Source: Methylophilaceae bacterium
GTDB taxonomy: Bacteria; Pseudomonadota; Gammaproteobacteria; Burkholderiales; Methylophilaceae
Direction: 5' to 3'
DNA: 64,000 bases
Assembly: GCA_018398995.1 (NCBI GenBank)
Contig: CP073759.1
Location: 1 to 64,000 of the forward strand
The notes under the pieces are model-generated. The model saw nothing but the letters and a program-made list of their open reading frames with translations. It did not search any database and was not told the origin of the DNA. Every line of letters starts with the position of its first letter. Position 1 is the stretch's first letter. Shown piece by piece: positions 26,881 through 36,088 of this stretch. The translations under genes and the position numbers were made by a program.

Positions 26881-28113
26881 ATGTCTAAACGTAGAGTCGT
26901 TATTACTGGCATAGGCGTGGTTTCTCCTGTTGGTATAGGCGTTAACACAGCTTGGAACAATTTAATCGCAGGCAAGTCTGGTATCACGCGCATTTCAAAG
27001 TTTGATCCTAGCAACTTTGCTTGTCAAATAGCAGGAGAAGTAAAAGACTTCAATGTAGAAGATTTCATGCCTGCTAAAGATGCGCGACGCATGGACACCT
27101 TTATTCAATATGGCTTAGCCGCTGGTATTGAAGCGTTCAATGATAGTGGTCTGGTCGTTACTGAAGAAAATGCTGAACGTATTGGTGTTGAAATCGGTTC
27201 TGGCATCGGCGGTCTTGCTACGATTGAATCGACAAACGATAGTTTTGATGCTGGTGGTCCGCGCAAAATTTCACCTTTCTTTATTCCAGGTACGATCATC
27301 AACATGATTTCTGGCAACTTAAGCATTATGTTTGGATTGAAAGGACCTAACGTCGCCGTTGTGACAGCGTGTACAACAGGTACACATTGTATTGGTGACG
27401 CAGCACGTATGATTGAGTATGGCGATGCTGACGTGATGATTGCAGGTGGAGCAGAAGCCGCTATTACTGAGTTAGCAATTGGTGGCTTTTCTTCAGCTAA
27501 AGCTCTGTCTACTCGTAATGATGACCCAACTACTGCCAGCCGCCCATGGGATATCGGTCGCGATGGCTTTGTGATGGGTGAAGGTGCTGGCGTTATGGTG
27601 CTTGAAGAGTATGAGCATGCAAAAGCACGGGGTGCGAAAATATATGCTGAGTTAGCTGGTTATGGCATGAGTGCTGACGCGTATCACATGACAGCACCAA
27701 ACATGGATGGTCCGCGTCGATCTATGCTGAATGCGTTAAAAAACGCTGGTGCAAATCCCGATCAAGTTAGCTTTATGAATGCGCATGGCACATCAACTCC
27801 ATTGGGCGATATTAACGAATCGAATGCAATTAAAGCTACTTTTGGCAATCATGCACATCAGCTTGTTATTAATTCAACAAAATCCATGACTGGACATTTA
27901 CTAGGTGGTGCGGGTGGCTTAGAGTCTGTTTTTACCGTACTGTCTGTTTATAACCAAATATCACCACCAACAATTAATATTTTTGAGCAAGATCCAGAGT
28001 GTGATTTAGACTATTGTGCCAATACTGCACGTGACGTCAAAATTGATTATGCATTAAAAAATAATTTTGGTTTTGGTGGCACCAATGGTTCATTGGTATT
28101 CAAAAAAGTTTAA
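26881..28113 (+). CDS. fabF: Beta-ketoacyl-ACP synthase II
   Basis: Elongating condensing enzyme that also extends palmitoleate to cis-vaccenate. The 410-residue thiolase-fold protein has catalytic Cys in VTACTTGTHCIGDA (about residue 163), His in MNAHGTSTPLGD (about 303) and His in KSMTGHLLGGAGG (about 340), with FGFGGTNGS at the end. A strong terminator follows. Confidence 0.97.
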   Translation: MSKRRVVITGIGVVSPVGIGVNTAWNNLIAGKSGITRISKFDPSNFACQIAGEVKDFNVEDFMPAKDARRMDTFIQYGLAAGIEAFNDSGLVVTEENAERIGVEIGSGIGGLATIESTNDSFDAGGPRKISPFFIPGTIINMISGNLSIMFGLKGPNVAVVTACTTGTHCIGDAARMIEYGDADVMIAGGAEAAITELAIGGFSSAKALSTRNDDPTTASRPWDIGRDGFVMGEGAGVMVLEEYEHAKARGAKIYAELAGYGMSADAYHMTAPNMDGPRRSMLNALKNAGANPDQVSFMNAHGTSTPLGDINESNAIKATFGNHAHQLVINSTKSMTGHLLGGAGGLESVFTVLSVYNQISPPTINIFEQDPECDLDYCANTARDVKIDYALKNNFGFGGTNGSLVFKKV

Positions 28114-28129
28114 GGATTAAGGTTGTATA

Positions 28130-28163
28130 AAAAAGCCTGTGCATTGATAGCAACAGGCTTTTT
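28130..28163 (+). terminator. Rho-independent terminator after fabF
   Basis: AAAAAGCCTGT (28130-28140) pairs with ACAGGCTTTTT (28153-28163) around a 12-base loop, an 11-base perfect stem with a T-run. It ends the fatty acid operon before pabC. Confidence 0.85.
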
Positions 28164-28202
28164 TGTTGGTCTTTACTATCATTTTATTTTGGCTATGGTT
28201 TA

Positions 28203-29033
28203 ATGTTGCCTATGCAAATGAACGATACAACTCTCATTAATGGCAGTTTTAATGGCGTAATCTCAGCTCTTGATAGAGGGTTGTCTTATGGGGATGGTGT
28301 ATTTAGAACAATCAAAGTTGTTCAAGGCTTACCTGAGCATTGGCCTGTGCATTATCAAACGCTGGTGAAAGACTGTAGTGCCATTGGCATTGTATGTCCA
28401 AGTGCAGACGTATTCATCAATGATTTTGAACAACTTTTTTCAATTGAAGAATTGGTTGCTGTTGCAAAAATCATTGTTACTCGCGGTGAAGGTGCTCGGG
28501 GCTATAGCCCGCCAGCCATTACTCATCCATTGCGTATCATGATTAAATCAAGCATGCCTGACTATCCACAACAACACTTTTCAGAAGGCGTAGCCTTGCA
28601 TTTATGTGAAACACGTATTGGTCACCAACCAAAGCTCGCTGGGGTCAAGCATTTAAACCGTCTAGAGAATGTATTGGCACGCATGGAATGGCATGATCCG
28701 AAAGTGGTCGAGGGTCTGATGTTAGATATTAATAGCAATGTGATTGAATGCACTGCAGCAAATGTATTTGCCCGTTATAACGATATTCTGATGACGCCAG
28801 CATTAGATCAATGTGGTGTTTCAGGTATTACACGCAAGCAGATTTTGGCACGCGCACAAATTGTAAATTTAAAGCCAGCTATTGAAACGATTAGTTTAAA
28901 AAAATTATTATCAGCAGATGAAGTCGTTATCTGCAATAGCTTATTTGGGGTTTGGCAAGTGCGCCAACTTGAAAATAAGCTGTGGCCAAAACAGAATCTA
29001 GCTATTCAACTTCGTAAAGCACTGCACTCATGA
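28203..29033 (+). CDS. pabC: Aminodeoxychorismate lyase
   Basis: PLP enzyme releasing pyruvate from aminodeoxychorismate to give p-aminobenzoate for folate. Fold-type IV: LDRGLSYGDGVFRTI near residue 27, the PLP lysine in GVKHLNRLEN (about residue 148), and CTAANVFARYND. 276 residues. No clear Shine-Dalgarno; ATG 28218 (MNDTTLING) is an equally good start. It overlaps mltG by four bases, the usual pabC-mltG-tmk-holB order. Confidence 0.93.
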   Translation: MLPMQMNDTTLINGSFNGVISALDRGLSYGDGVFRTIKVVQGLPEHWPVHYQTLVKDCSAIGIVCPSADVFINDFEQLFSIEELVAVAKIIVTRGEGARGYSPPAITHPLRIMIKSSMPDYPQQHFSEGVALHLCETRIGHQPKLAGVKHLNRLENVLARMEWHDPKVVEGLMLDINSNVIECTAANVFARYNDILMTPALDQCGVSGITRKQILARAQIVNLKPAIETISLKKLLSADEVVICNSLFGVWQVRQLENKLWPKQNLAIQLRKALHS

Positions 29034-30025
29034 AACGATTTATTCTCTATACGTTAACCGTTGCCATCATCACTGTATTATTGTTTTTTGTATGGTTAAA
29101 TCATTATGCAAACACACCACTACCACTAATAAGTGCAGAAAAAATAGTGGTTATTAAACCTAATAGTGGTTTGTCTAGCATAGCCAATCAGCTTGTTGCA
29201 CAAGGTGTTTTTCATAATGCACTTCCATTTATTCTTCTGGCTAGAAGCTTGAATAAACAATCTGCATTGCAAGCAGGCGAATATACTTTTGAAGCTGAGG
29301 CGACGCCGTTAACGATTTTATTGGCATTAAATCAAGGTAAAACGACAAAAGGGACGATTACCTTCATTGAAGGCAAAACGTTTAAAGACATGCGGGTTAA
29401 ATTACAAAGTAATAGCGCTATTGAAAATACCATCAACAATGTCTCTGATGCTGCTGTAATGCAATTAATCGGCGCTAGCCAAAAACATCCAGAAGGTCTA
29501 TTTTTTCCCGATACTTATCATTTCAATAAAGGAACAAAAGATATTGTGATTTTAAAAAACGCCTATAACGCAATGATGCAAAAGTTAGCAATTGCATGGC
29601 AAAATAGGGCAGATAATTTGCCTTATCAAAATAGTTACCAAGCGCTAATTATGGCCTCTATTATCGAAAAAGAGACAGGAAAAGCATCTGAACGACAAAC
29701 AATAGCTGGTGTTTTTGTCAATCGATTAAGGATGGGTATGCTATTACAAACAGATCCAACTGTTATTTATGGTATGGGTGATACGTTTGATGGCAATATT
29801 AGACGCAAGGATTTGCGCACAGATACCGACTACAATACCTACACAAGATCAGGTCTGCCACCAACACCCATTGCCATGCCTAGCCTAGCTGCGATTGAAG
29901 CGGCATTACATCCAGAAAAAACTAAAGCGCTATATTTTGTAGGGAAGGGCGATGGTAGTCATGAATTCTCTAACTCATTGGTGCAGCATAATCGTGCTGT
30001 GGCAAAATACCAGCTTAAAAAGTAA
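29030..30025 (+). CDS. mltG: Endolytic transglycosylase MltG
   Basis: Inner-membrane lytic transglycosylase thought to end peptidoglycan strand growth. The 331-residue protein has one N-terminal membrane helix (about 5-25), a LysM-like subdomain and the YceG domain with the catalytic glutamate in ASIIEKETGKASER (about residue 210), then VFVNRLRMGMLLQTDPTVIYG. Translationally coupled to pabC by an ATGA overlap. Confidence 0.95.
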   Translation: MKRFILYTLTVAIITVLLFFVWLNHYANTPLPLISAEKIVVIKPNSGLSSIANQLVAQGVFHNALPFILLARSLNKQSALQAGEYTFEAEATPLTILLALNQGKTTKGTITFIEGKTFKDMRVKLQSNSAIENTINNVSDAAVMQLIGASQKHPEGLFFPDTYHFNKGTKDIVILKNAYNAMMQKLAIAWQNRADNLPYQNSYQALIMASIIEKETGKASERQTIAGVFVNRLRMGMLLQTDPTVIYGMGDTFDGNIRRKDLRTDTDYNTYTRSGLPPTPIAMPSLAAIEAALHPEKTKALYFVGKGDGSHEFSNSLVQHNRAVAKYQLKK

Positions 30026-30038
30026 GGAACAGTGATTG

Positions 30039-30662
30039 ATGCTGAAATTAGGTAAATTTATTACATTAGAAGGCATGGATGGTGCAGGCAAAAGCACACA
30101 CATTCCTGATATTATTCATCAAATAAAAGCCCTTGGACAAAATGTGGTTTGCACACGCGAACCAGGTGGGACACCATTGTCAGAGCAGTTAAGAGAAATA
30201 TTGCTGCATCAAACTATGCATGCAGAAACAGAAACGCTGCTTATGTTTGCAGCGCGAAGAGAGCATATTGAACAAGTAATCACGCCAGCTATGGCCCGAG
30301 GTGACTGTGTAATATCCGATCGGTTTACAGATGCCACATACGCTTATCAATCCGGTGCAAAAGCTGTCCCTATTGAAAAAATCAGTTTATTAGAAACATG
30401 GGTACAAGGCGATTTACAACCAGATTTGACCTTATTGTTTGATGTGCCTGTCGATATTAGCCTCAAACGACTATCCCTAGCCAGAACGCCAGATAAATTT
30501 GAACGTGAAAGTGCTGCTTTTTTTGAAAAACTACGCCATGCTTACTTAACAAGAGCAAAACAAGATCCTAAACGTTTTCGAATTATTAATGCCAATCAAC
30601 CGTTAGAAGCTGTTAAAAATGAGGTTAAAGTAATAATACAAGATATGTTTTCAACTTATTGA
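30039..30662 (+). CDS. tmk: Thymidylate kinase
   Basis: Phosphorylates dTMP to dTDP. P-loop EGMDGAGKST near residue 12, TREPGGTPLSEQ, and the DRF motif in VISDRFTDATYAYQ, followed by the lid RTPDKFERE. AAGGA sits ten bases before ATG 30039; a TTG three bases earlier (30036) is also possible. 207 residues. Coupled to holB. Confidence 0.96.
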   Translation: MLKLGKFITLEGMDGAGKSTHIPDIIHQIKALGQNVVCTREPGGTPLSEQLREILLHQTMHAETETLLMFAARREHIEQVITPAMARGDCVISDRFTDATYAYQSGAKAVPIEKISLLETWVQGDLQPDLTLLFDVPVDISLKRLSLARTPDKFERESAAFFEKLRHAYLTRAKQDPKRFRIINANQPLEAVKNEVKVIIQDMFSTY

Positions 30663-30667
30663 TTAAA

Positions 30668-31651
30668 ATGATATATTCATGGCATCAATCACAATGGGAT
30701 AACATTTTTCAGCGTAAAAATACGCTACCACATGCTATTTTATTACGTGGTAGAGCAGGTATTGGCAAGAACGATTTTGCCTTACATTTAGCGCATACTT
30801 TGTTATGCCAGCAAGTAAATGCAGCGCAACCTTGTGGTGTATGTGCTAGCTGTATATGGATAAAAGAAGGCAACCATCCAGACTTTAAACTCATTACTCC
30901 CGAAGATGAAGCTGAAGAAAGTGTCTCGAAGAAAAAAGTAAGTAATAGGACACAAATTTCAGTAGCGCAAATTCGTCAACTATCTGATTTTCTGAGTCTT
31001 TCTAGCCATCAAGTACAAGGGCGGCGTATTATTTTAATTTCACCTGCTGAAACACTCAATTTGGCTTCAGCTAATGCTTTACTAAAAATGCTAGAAGAGC
31101 CGCCCAGTAACACATTATTTTTATTAGTAACTAGCCAGCAACAACGTTTACTACCAACGATTATAAGCCGTTGTCAGATAATGGATTTTTCGATACCGCC
31201 ACGTGGTGAAGCACTGACGTGGTTGTTCGCACAAGGCATAAATAAACCAGAAACATTATTAGAATATGCAGGGGGAGCACCGCTGGCAGCAGTGCAAATG
31301 CATGAGCAACTCGTCTCAATTGAGCAACTTATTCAGCAATTAACTAAAGGTAATCGGCTAGATCCTTTTGTTTCAGCTCCTTTATTTCTGGCAGAAGGAA
31401 TGGAACGTGCAATTGATATTATTCAAAAATGGGTATTTGACCTCATTAGCTATCGATTAACAAAGATTTCGCACTATCATTCACAACAAAAACAGGCTTT
31501 GCAAGCGTTGTGTAAAAGCGTAAACTTAGTTGCAATATTGCAATATCAGTATCGTTTAGCCGAAGCAAAAAAAGCGGCAAAACATCCGCTTAGTAATGAA
31601 ATGCAGTTAGAAAAATTATTATTACAATATACACATGTATTTATTGATTAA
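30668..31651 (+). CDS. holB: DNA polymerase III subunit delta'
   Basis: Clamp-loader subunit that helps load the beta clamp. AAA+ fold with RGRAGIGKNDFA near residue 32 (degenerate P-loop), the zinc cysteines around CGVCASC, and LLKMLEEPPSNTLFLLVTSQQQRLLPTIISRCQ split by the sensor region, all typical. The frame opens at TTG 30659 overlapping tmk; ATG 30668 is preferred by family alignment. 327 residues. Confidence 0.94.
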   Translation: MIYSWHQSQWDNIFQRKNTLPHAILLRGRAGIGKNDFALHLAHTLLCQQVNAAQPCGVCASCIWIKEGNHPDFKLITPEDEAEESVSKKKVSNRTQISVAQIRQLSDFLSLSSHQVQGRRIILISPAETLNLASANALLKMLEEPPSNTLFLLVTSQQQRLLPTIISRCQIMDFSIPPRGEALTWLFAQGINKPETLLEYAGGAPLAAVQMHEQLVSIEQLIQQLTKGNRLDPFVSAPLFLAEGMERAIDIIQKWVFDLISYRLTKISHYHSQQKQALQALCKSVNLVAILQYQYRLAEAKKAAKHPLSNEMQLEKLLLQYTHVFID

Positions 31652-31681
31652 TTTAAATAGTTAAATGAAAAGAGCATTCGA

Positions 31682-32050
31682 TTGAGTCTAGACCCCGGAA
31701 CCGAACAATTAATGGCTAATAAACCTGGTGTATTGTCATTGGTCATCAAAGAAAAATCCGCTTTATTCACCGCGTTTATGCCTTATGTAAAAGGTGGCGG
31801 TTTATTTATTCCAACTAGCAAGCCATTTGAAATGGGCGATGAAGTGTTCATGCTATTAAGCTTATTAGACGACCCAACAAAATTGAAAATTGTGGGTAAA
31901 GTTATTTGGATTTCCCCTGTGGCAAACAACGGTCGGCCACAAGGAGTGGGTGTTCAGTTCAGTGAAAAAGATGGTGGTGAAGCAAAGCTTAAAATTGAAA
32001 CTTTACTTGGTGGCGCTTTAAAATCTTCGCGCTCAACAAACACAATGTAA
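31682..32050 (+). CDS. PilZ domain protein
   Basis: A 122-residue single PilZ domain of the type found next to holB in proteobacteria and linked to type IV pilus assembly (PilZ proper). The motif region GGGLFIPTSKPFEMGDEVFMLL is PilZ-like, but the c-di-GMP residues RxxxR at the N-terminus are absent, as in Pseudomonas PilZ, so it probably does not bind c-di-GMP. Starts at TTG; ends one base into tatD. Pilus genes are not in this window. Confidence 0.85.
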   Translation: MSLDPGTEQLMANKPGVLSLVIKEKSALFTAFMPYVKGGGLFIPTSKPFEMGDEVFMLLSLLDDPTKLKIVGKVIWISPVANNGRPQGVGVQFSEKDGGEAKLKIETLLGGALKSSRSTNTM

Positions 32051-32847
32051 TGCCTATGCTGATCGATTCACATTGTCATCTAAACTTTCCAGAGTTGGCC
32101 CAAAATATTCACGCTATTAGGCAGTCAATGCATGATGAGCGTGTAGGTTATGCGCTATGCGTTTCTGTCACGCTTGATAAGTTTCCCGAAATACTAAACC
32201 TCGCTAAGCAATATGAAAATTTTTATGCATCGGTAGGCGTACATCCCGATTATGAACACATAGAAGAGCCTACGATTGATACCTTAGTTACCCTTGCCGA
32301 TCACCCTAAGGTAATAGCAATTGGTGAAACTGGCTTAGATTATTTTCGGCTCAAAGGTGATTTAGAATGGCAACGCGAGCGATTTCGTACCCATATCCGT
32401 GCCGCTATTATTGCGGGTAAGCCATTAATTATTCACACTAGAAACGCTGTTGATGATACTTTAAAAATTATGCGTGAAGAGGGTGTTGAAAGGGCTGGTG
32501 GTGTATTGCATTGCTTTACTGAAAGTTTAGAAATGGCACTAGCTGCGATTGAAATGGGATTTTATATTTCGTTTTCTGGGATTGTTACCTTTAAAAATGC
32601 ATTAGATTTAAAAGAAGTTGCAAAGCAAATTCCGCTAGAACGTCTATTGGTTGAAACCGACTCTCCTTATTTAGCACCAGTTCCTTTTCGAGGCAAAACC
32701 AATCAACCTGCATACGTTAAATACGTAGCGCAAGAAATCGCCAATTTAAGGGGCATTAGTGTAGAAGAAGTAGCAGAAGTGACCACAGCGAACTTTTTTA
32801 CACTCTTTAAACAGGCGGCTATTAGCAAATCAACAATATGCAATTAA
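32050..32847 (+). CDS. TatD family metal-dependent hydrolase
   Basis: A 265-residue TIM-barrel nuclease of the TatD/YcfH family. Metal ligands are visible: DSHCHLNF at the start, GETGLDYFR (about residue 95), IIHTRNA, LHCFTES and VETDSPYLAPVP. Family members show DNase or D-aminoacyl-tRNA deacylase activity. The position after holB-pilZ matches E. coli ycfH. It overlaps both neighbours by a few bases. Confidence 0.92.
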   Translation: MPMLIDSHCHLNFPELAQNIHAIRQSMHDERVGYALCVSVTLDKFPEILNLAKQYENFYASVGVHPDYEHIEEPTIDTLVTLADHPKVIAIGETGLDYFRLKGDLEWQRERFRTHIRAAIIAGKPLIIHTRNAVDDTLKIMREEGVERAGGVLHCFTESLEMALAAIEMGFYISFSGIVTFKNALDLKEVAKQIPLERLLVETDSPYLAPVPFRGKTNQPAYVKYVAQEIANLRGISVEEVAEVTTANFFTLFKQAAISKSTICN

Positions 32848-33638
32848 CTATTTTAGGTTCGGGATCAAGCGCCGGCACCCCGGCGATTGGTTGCCACTGT
32901 AAAACCTGCACCTCTACAAATCCTCGCAACAAACGAACACGATGTTCTAGCATGATTACTTTGAACTCAGGTGAAACAATTCTAATTGACACTGGACCAG
33001 ATTTACGAATGCAGGCATTAAGAGAAGGTATTACCAATATCGATGCTGTGCTCTATACCCACACGCACGCCGATCATCTACATGGCATTGATGATTTACG
33101 CGGGTTTTGCCAAGCTAATCGCAAACAAATTCCACTTTACACATACAAAGAGGCACTGGATCACATTAAAAGCAAATTTGGCTATACATTAAGAGAGCCT
33201 TGTGATTTCTGGGACTTACCTGTACTCAGCATTAACGAAGTCAATGCGCCATTTGACCTTTTCGGCACCACCATTACACCAATTCCAATCATGCATGGCA
33301 GAATTCAAATATACGGCTACCGAATTGGCAACATTGCTTATATGACCGATGTATCCAACATCCCAGACTCTTCTTTTTCCTTACTTGAGAATCTAGATCT
33401 ATTATTAATAGATTGTTTAAGGGTTAAAGAACACCCAACACACATAAATATTGAACAAAGTTTAGCTTACATTAGTCAGATAAAAGCAAAACAAAGTATT
33501 TTGATTCACATGACACATGAACTAGAATACGATGCATTAACAAACATGCTGCCCAAAAACGTTTTTGTTGGCTTCGACGGAATGAACGTCAAATTAAATG
33601 GTGTCAACGAAATAGCAGCCAACTCGTTTAACAGCTAA
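32838..33638 (+). CDS. MBL fold metallo-hydrolase, PhnP-like
   Basis: A 266-residue metallo-beta-lactamase fold protein with the di-metal site THTHADHLHGIDDLRGF (about residue 74), ILIDTGPDLR before it, and IPIMHGR and MTDVSNIP after it. Cysteines near the N-terminus (GCHCKTCTS) match the PhnP zinc site. PhnP acts as a cyclic phosphodiesterase, but without phn genes nearby the substrate here is unknown; the tatD-MBL pair is conserved in betaproteobacteria. Overlaps tatD by ten bases. Confidence 0.88.
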   Translation: MQLTILGSGSSAGTPAIGCHCKTCTSTNPRNKRTRCSSMITLNSGETILIDTGPDLRMQALREGITNIDAVLYTHTHADHLHGIDDLRGFCQANRKQIPLYTYKEALDHIKSKFGYTLREPCDFWDLPVLSINEVNAPFDLFGTTITPIPIMHGRIQIYGYRIGNIAYMTDVSNIPDSSFSLLENLDLLLIDCLRVKEHPTHINIEQSLAYISQIKAKQSILIHMTHELEYDALTNMLPKNVFVGFDGMNVKLNGVNEIAANSFNS

Positions 33639-33656
33639 TTAATTTAGGAAAATACA

Positions 33657-34031
33657 ATGACTTTAAACGCATTAAAAAACATCAGCCTTAGCCTTACCAT
33701 TGCCGCATTCACTTTCATTGGTCAGGCGGGCGCTGCAGACAAAACCTATACTGAAAATGAATTTTTAAATAATTTTAGTGGTAAATCCAAAAAAGTTATC
33801 ATAGAGAAACTCGGCAATCCTGTAAAAAAACAAGCTTCTGTGAAACCAACAAATGCAGATAAAATTACAGGCCAAAATTTAAAAACCAACAAAAAATCAA
33901 ATCAAGTAAAAATTGAAATGTGGTACTACAACGGTATAGTGAAATATGATCCAACACACGCATATAAAGAAGTTGAAATTACCTTTGTGAATGACTATGT
34001 TGGTAATATTGCTTTTTTTAATAATCGCTAA
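33657..34031 (+). CDS. Small exported protein of unknown function
   Basis: A 124-residue protein with a signal peptide ending QAGA-A (about residue 26). The mature part has a helix (KKVIIEKLGNPVKK), a lysine-rich linker, then beta strands (KIEMWYYNG and YKEVEITFVNDYVGNIAFF). The helix-G-x-P followed by W-Y-Y and a final V-x-x-I strand resembles the small BamE/SmpA fold, but there is no lipobox cysteine, so it would be a soluble periplasmic relative; this is inference. AGGAAA precedes the ATG; an intrinsic terminator follows. Confidence 0.75.
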   Translation: MTLNALKNISLSLTIAAFTFIGQAGAADKTYTENEFLNNFSGKSKKVIIEKLGNPVKKQASVKPTNADKITGQNLKTNKKSNQVKIEMWYYNGIVKYDPTHAYKEVEITFVNDYVGNIAFFNNR

Positions 34032-34052
34032 TCACTATATTCACACCATACT

Positions 34053-34077
34053 AAAAGCCGTCTATGACGGCTTTTTT
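34053..34077 (+). terminator. Rho-independent terminator
   Basis: AAAAGCCGTC (34053-34062) pairs with GACGGCTTTT (34066-34075) around a TAT loop with a T-run, 21 bases after the stop of the small exported protein. It closes the transcript that includes holB to that gene. Confidence 0.85.
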
Positions 34078-34136
34078 AATACGTAACGATTCTTAATCTT
34101 TTTTTTAATTACCACTTAAATATATTAATTACTTCG

Positions 34137-34152
34137 CATAATGTATATTATG
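34137..34152 (+). repeat. Short inverted repeat upstream of a membrane protein gene
   Basis: CATAAT (34137-34142) and ATTATG (34147-34152) around GTAT, in a 178-base AT-rich gap between the terminator and the next gene. It could be an operator; AT content makes chance pairing likely too. I see nothing else definite in this gap. Confidence 0.3.
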
Positions 34153-34255
34153 TTAAATATAATAGATTGGTGTTTTATTCAATACTAAATTGAACCTCTA
34201 TTGCGTATCTTTATCTATTAAAATAGTGAAATGCGTAAACTGATAAAGGTAAATA

Positions 34256-34609
34256 ATGAACGATAGCAATTCTGTGAAAAGCAATACCCAAACCGCAGGT
34301 CATTTATTGGCGATATTTTCTTGGGTGCTTATTTTTATTATTGTTACTATTTTCATCTCAGTGTTAGTGGTAGATTTTATGGGTGAAGAAATTGAAAAAC
34401 CAAACTCTGATTTTTGGCCAGTGATGTCGTTATTTGTTGGTTTTGTATTAATCTTACTTGCAACGGCTAGAGGTTTACAGTTTCATCAACAATGGGCGCG
34501 CTATGTTGGCAGCTTGTCGGCTGCTATATCGTTGGCTGCATTTCCGGTTGGTACAGTCTTAGGGTTATTTGTATTAAGTTATCTCAAAAAAGGTTGGAAT
34601 GAACGCTAA
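34256..34609 (+). CDS. Small membrane protein of unknown function
   Basis: A 117-residue protein with three or four hydrophobic segments: about 16-42, 57-72 and 85-108. It starts MNDSNSVKS and ends in a short basic tail (KKGWNER). No catalytic motif is visible. It stands alone between a terminator and the ccm operon, in the same direction as ccm. I do not recognise the family beyond a general short integral membrane protein. Confidence 0.7.
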   Translation: MNDSNSVKSNTQTAGHLLAIFSWVLIFIIVTIFISVLVVDFMGEEIEKPNSDFWPVMSLFVGFVLILLATARGLQFHQQWARYVGSLSAAISLAAFPVGTVLGLFVLSYLKKGWNER

Positions 34610-34679
34610 GCATTGGTTTAGCTAAGTATTCCATGTCAAAAACGATTAAAATATCCATTTATCATAAGATTAGGTAAGC

Positions 34680-35336
34680 ATGGTATCAACTGCATTTAGC
34701 AATAGCCTGCATGTTAATCATCTAGCTTGTATTCGCGGCGAAAGAGTGTTGTTTAAAAATCTTTCTTTTCAACTTAACAGTGGCAGATTACTGTATATAC
34801 AAGGTGAAAATGGAAGTGGAAAAACCTCCTTATTGCGCACCCTTTCTGGTTTATCACTGCCTGCTGTAGGCAATATCCTATGGAATAATGAGGATATTAA
34901 ATTATTGGCTGAAGATTATTATGGTCAAGTCTTGTATATCGGCCACTTAGCAAGCATTAAAGATGATTTAACGACTGTTGAAAATATTCAATTTTCACTT
35001 TCGCTATCTGGTTTTAGCGCTAATAGATCCCAAACAATTGGTGCCTTAGAAACCTTAGGTATTGGCCGCTGCGCAAATTTACCAACACGCGTATTGTCGC
35101 AGGGTCAAAAAAGAAGAATTGCGCTTGCACAGCTCTGGTTGCAAGATGCGCCTGAACACACGCCTTTGTGGATATTGGATGAACCATTTACTGCACTAGA
35201 TATTAATATGATGCATATATTAACGGAACATATTGAGAAGTATGTGAATAATGGCGGCATGGTCATTTTTACTTCTCACCAATTACCGAGCTTTAACGTC
35301 AATTTGATCGATAATTTACAGTTAGGTAATGCATGA
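34680..35336 (+). CDS. ccmA: Heme exporter ATP-binding subunit CcmA
   Basis: ATPase of the CcmABCD complex that releases holo-CcmE during cytochrome c maturation (System I). The 218-residue ABC domain has Walker A GENGSGKTSLLRTL (about residue 43), signature LSQGQKRRIALAQL (about 138) and Walker B LWILDEPFTALD (about 162). First of eight ccm genes with tight spacing; overlaps ccmB by four bases. Confidence 0.96.
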   Translation: MVSTAFSNSLHVNHLACIRGERVLFKNLSFQLNSGRLLYIQGENGSGKTSLLRTLSGLSLPAVGNILWNNEDIKLLAEDYYGQVLYIGHLASIKDDLTTVENIQFSLSLSGFSANRSQTIGALETLGIGRCANLPTRVLSQGQKRRIALAQLWLQDAPEHTPLWILDEPFTALDINMMHILTEHIEKYVNNGGMVIFTSHQLPSFNVNLIDNLQLGNA

Positions 35337-36022
35337 ATAAGCGCCCAATCAGCACCCTATCCTTGATGCTAAGGGTCTTTAAGCGCGATATTACCTTAGC
35401 TTGGCGCCGTCGCTCAGATATCATCAGTGTATTTTTTTTCTTTATTATTGCTGCCAGTTTGTTTCCATTGGGACTAGGTGCCAACCCTGAATTATTACAT
35501 GCCATTGCACCCAGCGTTCTGTGGGTCTGCGCCCTACTTTCTTGCATGTTATCTTTGCCGCGTATGTTTAGTGACGATTATGTTGATGGCACCTTAGAAC
35601 AGCTTATAATATCGAATCAGCCAACTTTGTTTATTGCTTTAATGAAAATATTGGCGCACTGGGTATTGTCCGGCTTACCATTGGTCTTGGTGGCCCCATT
35701 AATTGGCCTACAATTTAACTTAACAAACAATGAGTTACAAGTATTAGCGCTTTCCTTGCTATTAGGCACACCAGTATTAAGTTTAATTGGTAGTATTGGC
35801 GCAGCACTCACATTGGGCTTGCGTGGCGGCAGTGTGTTAATAGCACTTTTGGTCTTGCCTTTATATATTCCAGTTTTGGTTTTTGGTGCTGGAGCAGTAA
35901 ACGCAATCTCTGTTGGCATGTCAGCAAATGGCGCCCTATCATTATTAGGCGCCATGTTGGCTTTAGCGTTAATTTTTGCCCCTATCACTGCAAGTTATGC
36001 ATTAAAAGTGGCAGTAGAGTAG
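35333..36022 (+). CDS. ccmB: Heme exporter membrane subunit CcmB
   Basis: Integral membrane partner of CcmA. 229 residues, six hydrophobic helices, with LPRMFSDDYVDGTLEQLI (about residue 75), the CcmB signature, and LGLRGGSVLIALLVLPLYIP. Translationally coupled to ccmA through ATGA. Confidence 0.95.
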   Translation: MNKRPISTLSLMLRVFKRDITLAWRRRSDIISVFFFFIIAASLFPLGLGANPELLHAIAPSVLWVCALLSCMLSLPRMFSDDYVDGTLEQLIISNQPTLFIALMKILAHWVLSGLPLVLVAPLIGLQFNLTNNELQVLALSLLLGTPVLSLIGSIGAALTLGLRGGSVLIALLVLPLYIPVLVFGAGAVNAISVGMSANGALSLLGAMLALALIFAPITASYALKVAVE

Positions 36023-36088
36023 TCAGTTTGGATGTCAGATAACAAACAGATTGTTTATATGGATTAGCATTGAAAGTATTGTAACTGT

